Positions 8,843 to 17,334 of a DNA stretch of 37,590 nucleotides are shown piece after piece. Position numbers and translations under genes: made by a program. The notes under the pieces are model-generated. The model searched no databases, was not told the origin of the DNA, and was given only the letters and a program-made list of their open reading frames with translations. Origin of the DNA: Nitrospirota bacterium (GTDB lineage: Bacteria > Nitrospirota > Thermodesulfovibrionia > UBA6902); the NCBI GenBank assembly GCA_016234115.1, contig JACRHD010000007.1, forward strand, positions 1 to 37,590, in the 5' to 3' direction. The stretch's first letter is position 1; every line of letters starts with the position of its first letter.

Positions 8843-9612
8843 ATCGATTTTTCTAAATTATTTTTTATCGCCGCCGCTTCATCAAGGGTCTTCTGTGAGG
8901 CCCTGTAAGACGGCAGCCCGTGAATGTCGAGCTCCATGATGTTTTCGTTAAAGCTGATCACGCCTAAAAATTCCATATCGCCGAGATTGTTCCTGATAAA
9001 AAGCACGTCCTCCTCTTTCCTGACCTTGTTGGCCACGACGAATACTTTTTTTACGCCTAAGTCTTTTGCGAGGGTCTTCACTGCGACCGCGGTCTGGAGG
9101 CTCCTCTGTCCCGGTTCCACAACGACAATGAACGCGTTGACCCCTTCGGCAGTTCCTCTTGTGAAGTGCTCTATGCCGGCCTCCATATCGACGATAACGA
9201 CCTCGTCTCTCTCCACGATGAGATGCTTCAGAAGCCGTCGCAGCAAGGCGTGTTCCGGGCAGTAACATCCCGAGGCCGCGAATTTCGACTTGCCCATCAC
9301 GAGCAGGGTGATATTATTAATCTTATGGCCGAAGCCTTCGGGGATGTCATCTACCTTCGGGTTGATCTTGAAAATGCCGCCGCTGGAGCCGGGTTTTGCC
9401 CCTGTCCTTTCTTCAACGAGCTCCGCCATCTCCGCTATGGGTCTGATCTTTGCGACTTCATCTTTTGTAACGCCTAAGGCTGACGCAAAATTCGCGTCAG
9501 GGTCCGCATCTACAGCGATGACCTTTTTGCCCTCGGAGGCGTATATATGACTCAGGAGGGAAGATAATGTCGTCTTTCCCACGCCGCCTTTACCTGTAAC
9601 TGCTATTTTCAT
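8839..9612 (-). CDS. cooC: CooC/AcsF-type nickel-insertion ATPase
   Basis: A 257-residue MinD/NifH-like P-loop ATPase. Walker A GKGGVGKT lies at residues 7-14, DADPD follows at 36-40, and the CooC-specific Cys116-x-Cys118 pair is in GCYCPEHALLRRLL; that pair binds metal at the dimer interface in characterised CooC. VDMEAGIEHFTRG is the Walker B/switch region. CooC-type proteins load nickel into carbon monoxide dehydrogenase (or AcsF into acetyl-CoA synthase). No CODH is in the window, so the client is inferred to be elsewhere. ATG 9612 follows AAAGGAAA. It is the first gene of the minus-strand block and is coupled to the cyclo-ligase by a 4-nt overlap. Confidence 0.93.
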   Translation of the reverse strand: MKIAVTGKGGVGKTTLSSLLSHIYASEGKKVIAVDADPDANFASALGVTKDEVAKIRPIAEMAELVEERTGAKPGSSGGIFKINPKVDDIPEGFGHKINNITLLVMGKSKFAASGCYCPEHALLRRLLKHLIVERDEVVIVDMEAGIEHFTRGTAEGVNAFIVVVEPGQRSLQTAVAVKTLAKDLGVKKVFVVANKVRKEEDVLFIRNNLGDMEFLGVISFNENIMELDIHGLPSYRASQKTLDEAAAIKNNLEKSI

Positions 9613-9714
9613 GGGTTTCCTTTGCCTGTAAAAGAGTTAACATACTACCATTTAAGGGAAATCTTTGTCAAAAGACTTGTTAATTGTTGTATGATATTAA
9701 AATGCAATTCAGAC

Positions 9715-9788
9715 AAGAGGCTATAGGCTATGGGCAACAGGAATAACAAAAGGGCTGTTTTCCCCAGTGCCTATAGCCATAGCCTCTT
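9715..9788. repeat. Palindrome with GGCTATAGGCTATG arms
   Basis: The left arm 9715-9736 (AAGAGGCTATAGGCTATGGG) and right arm 9768-9788 are imperfect reverse complements around a 31-nt centre. It lies between divergent cooC and the SDR gene, so it cannot simply be a terminator for either. Confidence 0.75.
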
Positions 9789-9839
9789 GCCAATCATGAT
9801 TGATTTACGAAAATTATACCATATAGAAAGGAAGGCGCT

Positions 9840-10781
9840 ATGAAGAGAATTCTTGTGACGGGAGGCGCGGGCTTTTTAGGGTCCCACTTGTGCGAAAGGC
9901 TGCTCAGAGGGGGGCATGAAGTTATCTGCGTTGATAATTTTTATACGGGACGCCGGTCCAACATCATCAACCTTCTGAAAAAATCTTCTTTTGAAATGAT
10001 GAGGCATGATGTGTGTTTCCCTTTATATGTTGAAGTTGACGAGATCTACAATCTCGCCTGCCCTGCGTCGCCGGTCCATTATCAGTTTGATCCGGTGCAG
10101 ACGACCAAGACGTCGGTCCACGGCGCCATCAACATGCTCGGACTTGCAAAGAGGGTGAAGGCAAAGATCTTTCAGGCCTCGACCTCCGAGGTCTACGGCG
10201 ACCCCAGGGTCCATCCCCAGCCAGAAACTTATTGGGGGCATGTAAACCCCATCGGTTATCGCTCCTGCTATGATGAGGGGAAGCGGTGCGCCGAGACGCT
10301 TTTTTTCGATTACCTGCGCCAGCATAAACTGAGAATAAAAGTCGCGAGGATATTTAATACATATGGACCGAAGATGCACCCCAATGACGGGCGTGTCGTG
10401 AGTAATTTCATCATGCAGGCATTGGAGGGGAAGCCTATTACGGTATACGGCGACGGGAACCAGTCGAGGAGTTTCTGTTATGTAGACGATTTGATCGACG
10501 GCTTTGTCAGATTTATGAATTCCGGGGACGAGCTTACAGGTCCGGTAAATCTCGGCAACCCGGTGGAATTTACAATACTCGAGCTTGCCGAAAAGGTCAT
10601 TAAATTGACCCGGTCGAAATCCAGGATTATCTATAACCCGCTTCCTTATGACGACCCTGTACAGCGTCAGCCGGACATAACGACGGCCAAAAAGGAATTG
10701 AAATGGAGACCGAAGGTGCAGCTTGAAGACGGGCTGAAAGAGACGATCAGGTATTTCAAGAAGATAGTAGCTGCTAAATAG
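9840..10781 (+). CDS. UDP-glucuronate decarboxylase-like SDR
   Basis: A 313-residue extended short-chain dehydrogenase. The NAD-binding [10 protein letters not shown] is at residues 8-17, STSEVYGDP at 114-122, the catalytic Tyr144-x3-Lys148 in CYDEGKR, and [20 protein letters not shown] later. [15 protein letters not shown] and [21 protein letters not shown] are the hallmarks of UDP-xylose synthase (UXS), which turns UDP-glucuronate into UDP-xylose; related dehydratases share parts of the pattern. Its role would be sugar-nucleotide supply for surface polysaccharide. AAGGAAGG precedes ATG 9840. It is a single gene, followed by a hairpin terminator, with no glycosyltransferases nearby. Confidence 0.9.
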   Translation: MKRILVTGGAGFLGSHLCERLLRGGHEVICVDNFYTGRRSNIINLLKKSSFEMMRHDVCFPLYVEVDEIYNLACPASPVHYQFDPVQTTKTSVHGAINMLGLAKRVKAKIFQASTSEVYGDPRVHPQPETYWGHVNPIGYRSCYDEGKRCAETLFFDYLRQHKLRIKVARIFNTYGPKMHPNDGRVVSNFIMQALEGKPITVYGDGNQSRSFCYVDDLIDGFVRFMNSGDELTGPVNLGNPVEFTILELAEKVIKLTRSKSRIIYNPLPYDDPVQRQPDITTAKKELKWRPKVQLEDGLKETIRYFKKIVAAK

Positions 10782-10784
10782 AGA

Positions 10785-10824
10785 GGTAGGGGCAAGCGGC
10801 CGTTCGCCCCTACCGATGTTTTTT
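10785..10824 (+). terminator. Hairpin terminator after the SDR gene (REP-like)
   Basis: GGTAGGGGC (10785-10793) pairs perfectly with GCCCCTACC (10806-10814). A run of six T follows 4 nt later. The TAGGGGC core matches the REP-like hairpins near and inside the transposase gene at 11261. Confidence 0.65.
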
Positions 10825-11153
10825 CGGAGCTTGGGAATAAAGGATACTTTTCAACCAACGGTTCCTGTCAGCCTGGATATGGATTAACCAACACCGGTGA
10901 CTTTGAGCATTTGGGGTCGCGCGGCTACTGGTCGGGTACGGGGTTTTCAGCGGGTCCGGACAACGCCTGGTACTTCGATCCCAGCACTTGCATCCAGGAC
11001 ACCAGCAAAAAGAACGGTGACTACAACGCCATTGCTGTTCGTCCCGGCGATGTTTCCATCGCCGTCGCGCCTGAGCCGATGTCGATGGTGTTGTTTAGCG
11101 TAGGCGGTGTTGTTATGGCAGCGCGCAGGAAGCTGTTGAGACGGCGTGGGTAA
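10821..11153 (+). pseudogene. 5'-truncated PEP-CTERM protein with DUF1566/Lcl-like segment
   Basis: An open frame without a credible start or signal peptide. It reads ...FEHLGSRGYWSG, then DNAWYFDP, then NGDYNAIAVRPGD, a pattern I associate with DUF1566/Lcl repeats (YWS...AWYF...AVR). It ends in a PEP-CTERM sorting tail: PEPMSMVLFSVGGVVMAARR plus basic residues. The only starts are internal TTG/GTG codons (such as TTG 10911). The N-terminal half seems lost, with the SDR gene's terminator hairpin directly at the break. This suggests the 3' remnant of an exported, exosortase-processed protein, left by deletion or rearrangement. A short expressed protein cannot be excluded. Confidence 0.6.
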
Positions 11154-11186
11154 TTTGAATTTTATAAATTATCGTGATTGATTGCA

Positions 11187-11209
11187 GGGGCGCGTTTCAA
11201 ACCCGCCCC
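11187..11209. repeat. REP-like hairpin upstream of the transposase
   Basis: GGGGCGCGTTT and AAACCCGCCCC form a near-perfect hairpin with one mismatch. The same element occurs at 30468-30488. It sits about 50 nt upstream of the REP-associated transposase start. Confidence 0.75.
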
Positions 11210-11528
11210 TAACTGTTCATGGTATAATGTCAGGCATATTTTCTCAGGGGACATGCGTCAATGAAATACAATCCGGACATTCACCACCGGAGATCAATTC
11301 GGTTACAGGAATATGACTATGCAAATCAAGGCGCTTATTATGTAACGATATGCGTGAAAGATCGGGAATGTCTGTTTGGTTCAATACATAACAGGAAAAT
11401 GGTTTTAAATGATGCAGGGCAGATGGTCTACAAATGGTGGAATGAATCGGCACATAAATTCAACCGGATTGAATTGGATGAATTTGTTATCATGCCGAAC
11501 CATATGCACGGGATCATTACAATCGTAG

Positions 11529-11550
11529 GGGCGGACCTATGTGTCCGCCC
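11529..11550. repeat. REP-like hairpin inside the transposase gene (first)
   Basis: GGGCGGAC (11529-11536) pairs perfectly with GTCCGCCC (11543-11550) around a 6-nt loop. It encodes the inserted residues GADLCVRP. Confidence 0.8.
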
Positions 11551-11616
11551 AACTGGTAATACCCGTGTCTGCCCTGGCCAGGTGTACACTGTCGACCATG
11601 ATTACAATCCAAAGCT

Positions 11617-11638
11617 GGGCGCACACGCAGGTGCGCCC
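11617..11638. repeat. REP-like hairpin inside the transposase gene (second)
   Basis: GGGCGCAC (11617-11624) pairs perfectly with GTGCGCCC (11631-11638) around a 6-nt loop, followed by CTACCC. It encodes GAHAGAPLP. Confidence 0.8.
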
Positions 11639-11879
11639 CTACCCAGCGTTATCCAATGGTTTAAAACGATGACCACGAATGAATGCATTCGTGCAGTCGG
11701 CATGCGTACCTCCGCGTTTTCCGTAGGTGCTTCAGGCACGGGAATGACAACTGAGCCCTCCGGCTATTGCATTCGCCCACCTTTTGTGTTATTTATAAAA
11801 TGAAGCGGGTAAAAAATCGGGGGACACCGATGCTTGTAAACAGATTTTTGCCTGTTTTGAAAGTGTAGTTGGTAGTTTT

Positions 11880-14612
11880 TTGAGCAAATTAGCATTAACC
11901 ATCGACGGAAAAAGCATTCAGACCGCTGAGGGACAAACGGTCCTGAGCGCGGCAAGAGAAAACGGAATCCACATCCCCACCCTCTGTTATCATCCCCGCA
12001 CCAAACAGGCCGGTAAATGCAGGCTTTGTGTGGTCGAAGTCGAAGGCCTGCCGGGTCTGCGCGTCTCCTGTTCGCTTGAAGCAAAGACGGGTATGGTGGT
12101 CCGCACAAATACCGAACAGGTCATCGAAACAAGAAAGATGATCATAGAGCTTTACCTGTCTAACGGGAAACACAACTGCCTGGCCTGCGAGGCCAACGGC
12201 GCCTGCGAGCTTCAGGACGCCGCATACCGCCTCGGCATCGACAAACCGGCTTTCCCGGAGATACCCAAAGACAAGCCTTACGATGATTCATGCCCTATGA
12301 TAATCAGGGACATGAATAAGTGCATCCAGTGTTACCGCTGCATAGAAGCCTGCAACAGCATAGCGGTAAACGACGTGCTGGATATGGGCTTCCGGGGCAG
12401 CAGCATGACCGTTGTATGCGATACGGACAAGCCTATGGGCAAGTCATCCTGCGTTGTATGCGGAGAGTGCGTGCAGCTTTGCCCGACCGGGGCGCTGACA
12501 GAGAAGAAGGCGGTGGGCAAGGGCAGGGCGTGGGAGATGAAAACGATAAAGACCACGTGCGGCTACTGCGGGGTAGGCTGCCAGTTGGACCTGCACGTCA
12601 AAGACAACCGGATCATAAAAGTGACCGGGGCGGAAAATACTGCCCCCAATTACGGCAGCTTATGCGTAAAAGGGAGGTTCGGTTATGATTATGTTCATTC
12701 ACCTGAGCGCCTGAAATCGCCTCTTATAAAAAAAGACGGAAAGTTTGAAGAAGTAAGCTGGGACGAGGCCCTTGATTTCGTGGCAGGCAGGCTGACGGAA
12801 ATCAAAGACAAATATGGCCCCGGGGCCATTGTCGGGATAGGCTGCGCCCGTTCAACGAATGAAAGCAACTACGTCATGATGAAATTTATGCGCGCTGTGA
12901 TCGGGACCAACAATGTGGACCACTGCGCCCGGACCTGACACGCCCCTACCGTGGCCGGTCTGGCCGCAACCCTTGGGGCAGGGGCGATGTCCAATTCCAT
13001 CGGGGAGATCGAAAACTGCCCTGTGCTTTTTGTAATCGGCTCCAATACAACGGAGACGCACCCGGTGATAGCCTCGTGCATGAAGAGGGCCGTAAGAAAA
13101 GGGGGGCAGCTCATTGTCGCCGACCCCAGGAAAATCGCCCTCACACGCTGGGCTGCCAGACACTTCCAGCCCAAAGTGGGGTCTGATATCGCACTGCTTA
13201 ACTCGGTCATGTACGAGATAATCAGAAACGGGTGGCATAATAAAGACTTCATCGAAAACTATACCGAAGGATTTGAAGAACTGAGAAAGGCGGTCGAAGA
13301 TTATCCCCCTGAGCTGGCCTCGAAGATATGCGGACTTGCCCCTGAGGAAATAACGGAGCTCGCGAGGATATTAGGCACAGCAGAAAGGGTCGCTCTCTTT
13401 TATACCCTCGGAATTACAGAGCACGTAACCGGCACGGACAACGTCAAGACCTGCGCCAATCTCCAGATACTGTTAGGCAATATCGGCAAGGAGTCCGCGG
13501 GCGTCAATCCGCTGAGGGGGCAGAACAATGTCCAGGGCGCGTGCGATATGGGCGTGCTGCCTGATGTGTTTACGGGTTATCAGAAATCAGCGAATCCCGA
13601 GGTAAGAAAAAAGTTTGCAAAGGCATGGAACATGGATTCTCTGACGGATACTGAGGGAACAAAAATACCGGCAATGTTTGACGGGATGGTCCACGGCGAT
13701 GTCAGGGCGCTTTATCTTGCCGGAGAAAATGTGGTCATGTCGGAGCCGAACCAGGAGCATACGATCAATTCGCTTAAACACCTCGATCTCCTGATTGTCC
13801 AGGATATCTTCCCAAATGAGACGACTGAATACGCTCATGTGGTCCTTCCGGCGACATGTTTCGCTGAAGCGGACGGGACATTCACGAATACCGAAAGGCG
13901 GGTGCAGAGAGTAAGAAAGGCGGTGGAGCCGCCGGGGCAGGCAAGAGAGGACTGGTGGATCGTAAACGGGATTGCAAAGAGGATGGGACGTGATATGGGG
14001 TATACGTCGTCGGAACAAATCTGGGAGGAAATACGTCAACTGACGCCCAGCATGGGAGGGATCACTTACGGGAGAATTGAACGTCAGGGACTGCAATGGC
14101 CATGTCCTGATTCATCGCATGCAGGGACCTGTTTTCTCTATTGCGATAACGTGTTCCCCTGCGGCAAGGCGCAGTTCAGGCCCGCGCAGTGGCGTCCTGC
14201 TGTTGAAACGCCTGACGCCGAATACCCGTTTGTGCTGACCACAGGCCGGAGGCTGTGGCATTATCACACCGGCACACAGACAAGGAGATCTGCCGGATTT
14301 GAGGACATATTCCCTGAAGAGCTGATAGAAGTCAGCCCGCAGGACGCGGAAAGACTGAAAATTGACAACGGCGAATTTATCATGGCGGTCTCGCGCAGGG
14401 GCCGGGTCAGGGTAAAGGCATGGGTCACCGACAGGGTCCCGCAGGGACTGTGTTTCATGTCCTTTCACTTCCACGAGGCTTGCTCAAACGTGCTGGCGAA
14501 TAATGTGTTCGACCCCGTGACCGCGACCGCCGAGTATAAGGCGTGCGCGATAAGACTGGAAAAAGATAAAATTAAAACACAGAGACACGGAGGCACAGAG
14601 AAGAAATGGTAA
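11880..14612 (+). CDS. fdhA: Selenocysteine formate dehydrogenase catalytic subunit, NuoG-fused
   Basis: A 910-residue protein read through an in-frame UGA (codon 353, 12936-12938) as selenocysteine. From the N terminus: a 2Fe-2S domain (Cys36, 47, 50, 64); a His98-Cys100-Cys103-Cys109 cluster as in NuoG; two 4Fe-4S motifs (Cys148/151/154/158 and Cys191/194/197/201); then the molybdopterin-enzyme 4Fe-4S site (Cys227/230/234/262) and catalytic domain. Around UGA the sequence is DHCART-U-HAPTVAGL, the formate dehydrogenase active site with the conserved His after Sec. It oxidises formate or reduces CO2. The start is TTG 11880 without a strong ribosome site. The last ~12 residues (TQRHGGTEKKW) come from a repeat. 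It is followed by nuoE- and nuoF-like subunits. Confidence 0.95.
12936..12978 (+). promoter_or_regulatory. UGA-Sec codon and bacterial SECIS hairpin
   Basis: Right after the UGA, stem GTGGCC (12951-12956) pairs with GGCCGC (12962-12967) around the loop GGTCT (12957-12961). The outer arms CCCC (12943-12946) and GGGG (12975-12978) extend it. The GGUCU apical loop is the one known in the E. coli fdhF SECIS recognised by SelB. Reading frame continues unbroken on both sides. Confidence 0.9.
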
Positions 14613-14780
14613 AACCGAAATCCGAATATCGAAATCCGAAACAAATTCAAAATTCGAATGCTCAAATGATCAAAACATTGCTGTTGGGAACATTTGAATT
14701 TAGGTCATTCGATTTTGTTTTGAATTTCGTATTTCGTGCTTCGAATTCAAGTCTTTCTCTGTGTCTCAGTGCCTGTGGTT
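14577..14780. repeat. Long imperfect palindrome in the fdhA-nuoE gap
   Basis: The arms begin ACACAGAGACACGGAGGC (14577) and end TCTGTGTCTCAGTGCCTGTG (about 14758-14777). Inner arms rich in CGAAAT/ATTTCG words also pair. The element overlaps the fdhA 3' end and fills nearly all of the 179-nt gap before the NuoE-like gene. Confidence 0.8.
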
Positions 14781-14791
14781 AATTAACGGTT

Positions 14792-15271
14792 ATGGACGAC
14801 AAGGTAAAAAAATTAATAATCAAACTCACTCACAGGTTCCCTAAAAAGGAATCCGCCGTCTTGCCCGCGCTTGCGATGATACAGAAAAGGAGCGGGAGGA
14901 TTATTGAGGACGATATGGAAGAGATAGCGAGGATAATGAATCTGCCTGAGGCGCGGGTCTTCAGCGCGGCGAGTTTCTATTCCATGCTCAGTCTGAAGAG
15001 AATAGGAAAATATCATATCCAGGTCTGTAACAATATCGTTTGCTCGCTGCTCGGAAGCGAATCGCTGTGGGACCATATCTCTGAAAGACTCGGCATAACA
15101 GAGGGCGAGATAACGGATGACGGACTGTTCAGCATCTCGTCCGTCGAGTGTCTCGGTTCATGCGGATACGGACCCGCGATGCAGATCAACATGGACCATT
15201 ACGAAAACATGACCGTTGAAAAAACCGACTACATAATCGATTCCATAAGGAGAGGGGAATGGTGGCTATAG
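14792..15271 (+). CDS. NuoE-like 2Fe-2S subunit of NAD-linked formate dehydrogenase
   Basis: A 159-residue thioredoxin-like ferredoxin of the NuoE/HymA family. The 2Fe-2S ligands are Cys79 and Cys84 (QVCNNIVCSLLG) and Cys120 and Cys124 (VECLGSCGYGPAM). The N terminus with LPALAMIQKRSGRI and ARVFSAASFYSML is typical. It passes electrons between the flavin subunit and the FdhA clusters. ATG 14792 has no strong ribosome site. It overlaps the NuoF-like gene by 13 nt, implying coupled translation. The trio FdhA-NuoE-NuoF matches NAD-dependent or electron-bifurcating formate dehydrogenases; which one cannot be decided from sequence alone. Confidence 0.93.
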   Translation: MDDKVKKLIIKLTHRFPKKESAVLPALAMIQKRSGRIIEDDMEEIARIMNLPEARVFSAASFYSMLSLKRIGKYHIQVCNNIVCSLLGSESLWDHISERLGITEGEITDDGLFSISSVECLGSCGYGPAMQINMDHYENMTVEKTDYIIDSIRRGEWWL

Positions 15272-16509
15272 CCGAAAGAATATTGCTGACAAAAAGTAAT
15301 GTCAGGGAGCTGCACTCCATCAGCGTGTATCTTGAACACGGAGGATATCAGGCGCTGAAAAAGGCGCTTTCCATGCCCCCTGCGGATATCATCTCGATGG
15401 TAGAGCAGTCCGAACTCAGGGGGAGGGGCGGGGCGGGTTTTCCCGCGGGCAGGAAATGGAGATTTCTCCCCGCCGGCCGGCAATTGAAGAGGTATCTCAT
15501 CTGCAACGCCGACGAGGGAGAGCCGGGCACCTTCAAAGACCGGCAGATTATGGAATTCGATCCCCACCTGTTGATTGAAGGCATGACCATAGCGGGATAT
15601 GCAACCGGCTCGTGTCAGGGTTTTATCTATATCAGGGGCGAGTACGACTGGATAGCGAAGGTCCTCGTCAGGGCGATCAAGGAGGCCGAGGACATCGGCT
15701 TCAGCGGGAACAATATCCTGGACACCGGCTTTTCATTCTGCGTAGACGTCTTCAGGGGCGCCGGTTCGTACATATGCGGGGAAGAGACGGCCCTTATAGA
15801 ATCCATTGAAGGAAAAGCGGGAAGGCCGAGACTTAAGCCGCCGTTTCCGGCGTCCTGCGGGCTGTACGGCGAGCCGACTGTTATTCATAATGTCTCGACC
15901 CTTGCGTTCGTCCCGTTTATTATCGAAAGAGGACCGGAGGCCTTCAAGTCCTTCGGGAAGCCCGGCAGTTACGGGACCAAGATGTTCGGCCTGTGCGGTC
16001 ATGTCAATAAGCCCGGCGTTTATGAACATCCTTTAGGCGTTTCCCTAAAAAAGCTCATATATGAAGACGCCGGCGGAATAAAAGGGGGCAAGCGTTTAAA
16101 GGCGGTAATTCCAGGGGGGCTTTCCGCTCCTGTCCTGAAGGCGAATGAGATAGATATCTCTATGGACTTCGATTCCCTCACCGCTGCCGGTTCGTTATTA
16201 GGCACAGGGGGGATCATCGTGCTGGATGAAGGCGTGTCGATACCTTTCGTCGCGCAGAAGACCGCAAAGTTCTTCGCGCACGAATCGTGCGGCAAATGCA
16301 CCCCCTGCAGGGAAGGCACAAATGTCATCAGGTTTCTGATGGACAGGTTAATGCAGGGGAAGGGTTCTTTAAACGACATCGAGCAGGTCCTTAGGCTGTG
16401 CCGCTACATGAAAGGCGCCACACTCTGCGCCCTCGGAGAAGCGGCGGCCCTTGCCATAGGGACGATGGTAAGAAAGTTCAGGGACGAGTTTGAGGAGCTG
16501 GTGAAGTAG
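15259..16509 (+). CDS. NuoF-like NADH/FMN subunit of formate dehydrogenase
   Basis: A 416-residue NuoF/HymB homologue. NADH- and FMN-binding motifs are RGRGGAGFPAGRKW (residues 54-67) and NADEGEPGTFKDR (83-95), with GAGSYICGEETALIESIEG further on. The 4Fe-4S ligands are Cys344, 347 and 350 in ESCGKCTPCREGT and Cys390 in ATLCALGEAAA. There are no extra ferredoxin domains at either end, unlike the larger HydB/HymB versions. ATG 15259 follows AAGGAGAGGGG and overlaps the NuoE-like gene. It makes the complex NAD(H)-linked and soluble, since no membrane subunit is present. It converges on the Uma2 gene. Confidence 0.94.
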   Translation: MVAIAERILLTKSNVRELHSISVYLEHGGYQALKKALSMPPADIISMVEQSELRGRGGAGFPAGRKWRFLPAGRQLKRYLICNADEGEPGTFKDRQIMEFDPHLLIEGMTIAGYATGSCQGFIYIRGEYDWIAKVLVRAIKEAEDIGFSGNNILDTGFSFCVDVFRGAGSYICGEETALIESIEGKAGRPRLKPPFPASCGLYGEPTVIHNVSTLAFVPFIIERGPEAFKSFGKPGSYGTKMFGLCGHVNKPGVYEHPLGVSLKKLIYEDAGGIKGGKRLKAVIPGGLSAPVLKANEIDISMDFDSLTAAGSLLGTGGIIVLDEGVSIPFVAQKTAKFFAHESCGKCTPCREGTNVIRFLMDRLMQGKGSLNDIEQVLRLCRYMKGATLCALGEAAALAIGTMVRKFRDEFEELVK

Positions 16510-16528
16510 TGTTTGTCGGTGTGTTCCT

Positions 16529-17059
16529 TCAAATCAGCTTCTTCAGTTTGACCTTCACACCTTCAAGCATCTCGAATTCTTCATCGAATCCATATCGCAG
16601 AGCGTCTTTTCTGCCGACCTGATGGATAGTCACGGCTTCAGTTTGCGGATCGACGATAATTATCATCCCGACGCCGATTGAAAGGTAGTCATTCACTTTT
16701 TCGGCTATCTCTGAAGCTGTATTGCTTTCTGAGATTATTTCAACTATGAGGTCAGGGGCTGTTTCCAGCATTCCCTTTGGTCTGAACGGGACTCGCGACT
16801 TGCTTATATATACAACATCAGCGGCGCGAAGCCGAAATGGCCGTTTAGTTATCAATATGCCTACTTCACCAACAGCTACAAAACCTTTCTCTCCGTAATG
16901 TTTTCTTAAAAGCTCACAAAATACCCCCTCAATACTGCCGTGCTCGAATCCTGTCGGCGTCATGTCCCTGCGCTCCCCGTCGATGATTTCAAATGTCCCC
17001 TCCGGCAACGAGTCGATGTCCTCGTAAGTAAATATCTTCTTTGCCGTTAATGCAGCCAT
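16529..17059 (-). CDS. Uma2 family (DUF820) putative restriction-like nuclease
   Basis: A 176-residue member of the Uma2/DUF820 family, with a PD-(D/E)XK-type fold. Landmarks are the N-terminal YEDIDSLPEGTFEIIDGE, HGSIEGVFCELL, the RAADVVYIS strand (Asp), PDLIVEIISESNTASEIAEK (catalytic Asp/Glu...Lys region) and the closing DPQTEAVTIH. Biological roles of this family are poorly known; many copies sit near mobile or repeat-rich DNA, as here, where the 145-bp dispersed repeat lies just upstream. ATG 17059 has AAAGGGAGACAC upstream. It is monocistronic and converges with the formate dehydrogenase operon 19 nt away. Confidence 0.85.
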   Translation of the reverse strand: MAALTAKKIFTYEDIDSLPEGTFEIIDGERRDMTPTGFEHGSIEGVFCELLRKHYGEKGFVAVGEVGILITKRPFRLRAADVVYISKSRVPFRPKGMLETAPDLIVEIISESNTASEIAEKVNDYLSIGVGMIIIVDPQTEAVTIHQVGRKDALRYGFDEEFEMLEGVKVKLKKLI

Positions 17060-17149
17060 GTGTCTCCCTTTACTTGAAAGATATGGTTATTTTAACTGCT
17101 TTGGATATGATGTGCAAGCGAGCGGAATACCGGAATCCACCACCTAACC

Positions 17150-17314
17150 ACAGAGGTCACAGAGAAGAGATTTATTTATCCTCAGATTACACAGATTTCA
17201 CAGATTGAAAAAATATTTCTAAATACATCTGTGTTAATCAGTGTAATCTGTGGATTGATATTTATTTTTTTCCTCTGTGGTCTCTTTGGTTTGTCTCTTG
17301 ATGGTGAATCAGGG
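17150..17314. repeat. Dispersed 145-bp repeat, copy 2, with flanking arm
   Basis: 17170-17314 matches 1-145 (5 mismatches). To its left, AACCACAGAGGTCACAGAG (17150-17168) is the inverse of CCTCTGTGGTCTCTTTGGTT inside the element, so the full palindrome starts near 17150. It occupies the 325-nt gap between the Uma2 gene and the PEP-CTERM gene, which holds no other gene. Confidence 0.9.
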
Positions 17315-17334
17315 AATATGAGCGGGTAACAACA

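Larger units (their letters stand above)
11261..11803 (+). pseudogene. REP-associated tyrosine transposase (RAYT), decayed C terminus
   Basis: The N-terminal half is a clear IS200-like Y1 transposase: RRSIRLQEYDYANQGAYYVT, ICVKDRECLFG and the HUH motif in MPNHMHGII. RAYTs are single-copy domesticated relatives that act on REP hairpins. Two REP-like hairpins are inserted in frame after the HUH motif, giving GADLCVRP and GAHAGAPL. After TTNECIRAVG the frame loses similarity. A family-like stretch (CFRHGNDN, compare LWQRNYYD) appears in another frame near 11728, indicating a frameshift, so the C-terminal catalytic Tyr region is missing. ATG 11261 has AGGGG upstream. It is probably inactive. Confidence 0.75.

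Noticed and set aside
11764-12108. Minus-strand ORF over the fdhA start
   Set aside because: Antisense shadow of the well-supported 2Fe-2S domain of FdhA.
12936-12950. Frameshift or nonsense mutation splitting the formate dehydrogenase gene
   Set aside because: Both halves are in the same frame, the stop is exactly at the known selenocysteine position, and a SECIS-like hairpin follows.
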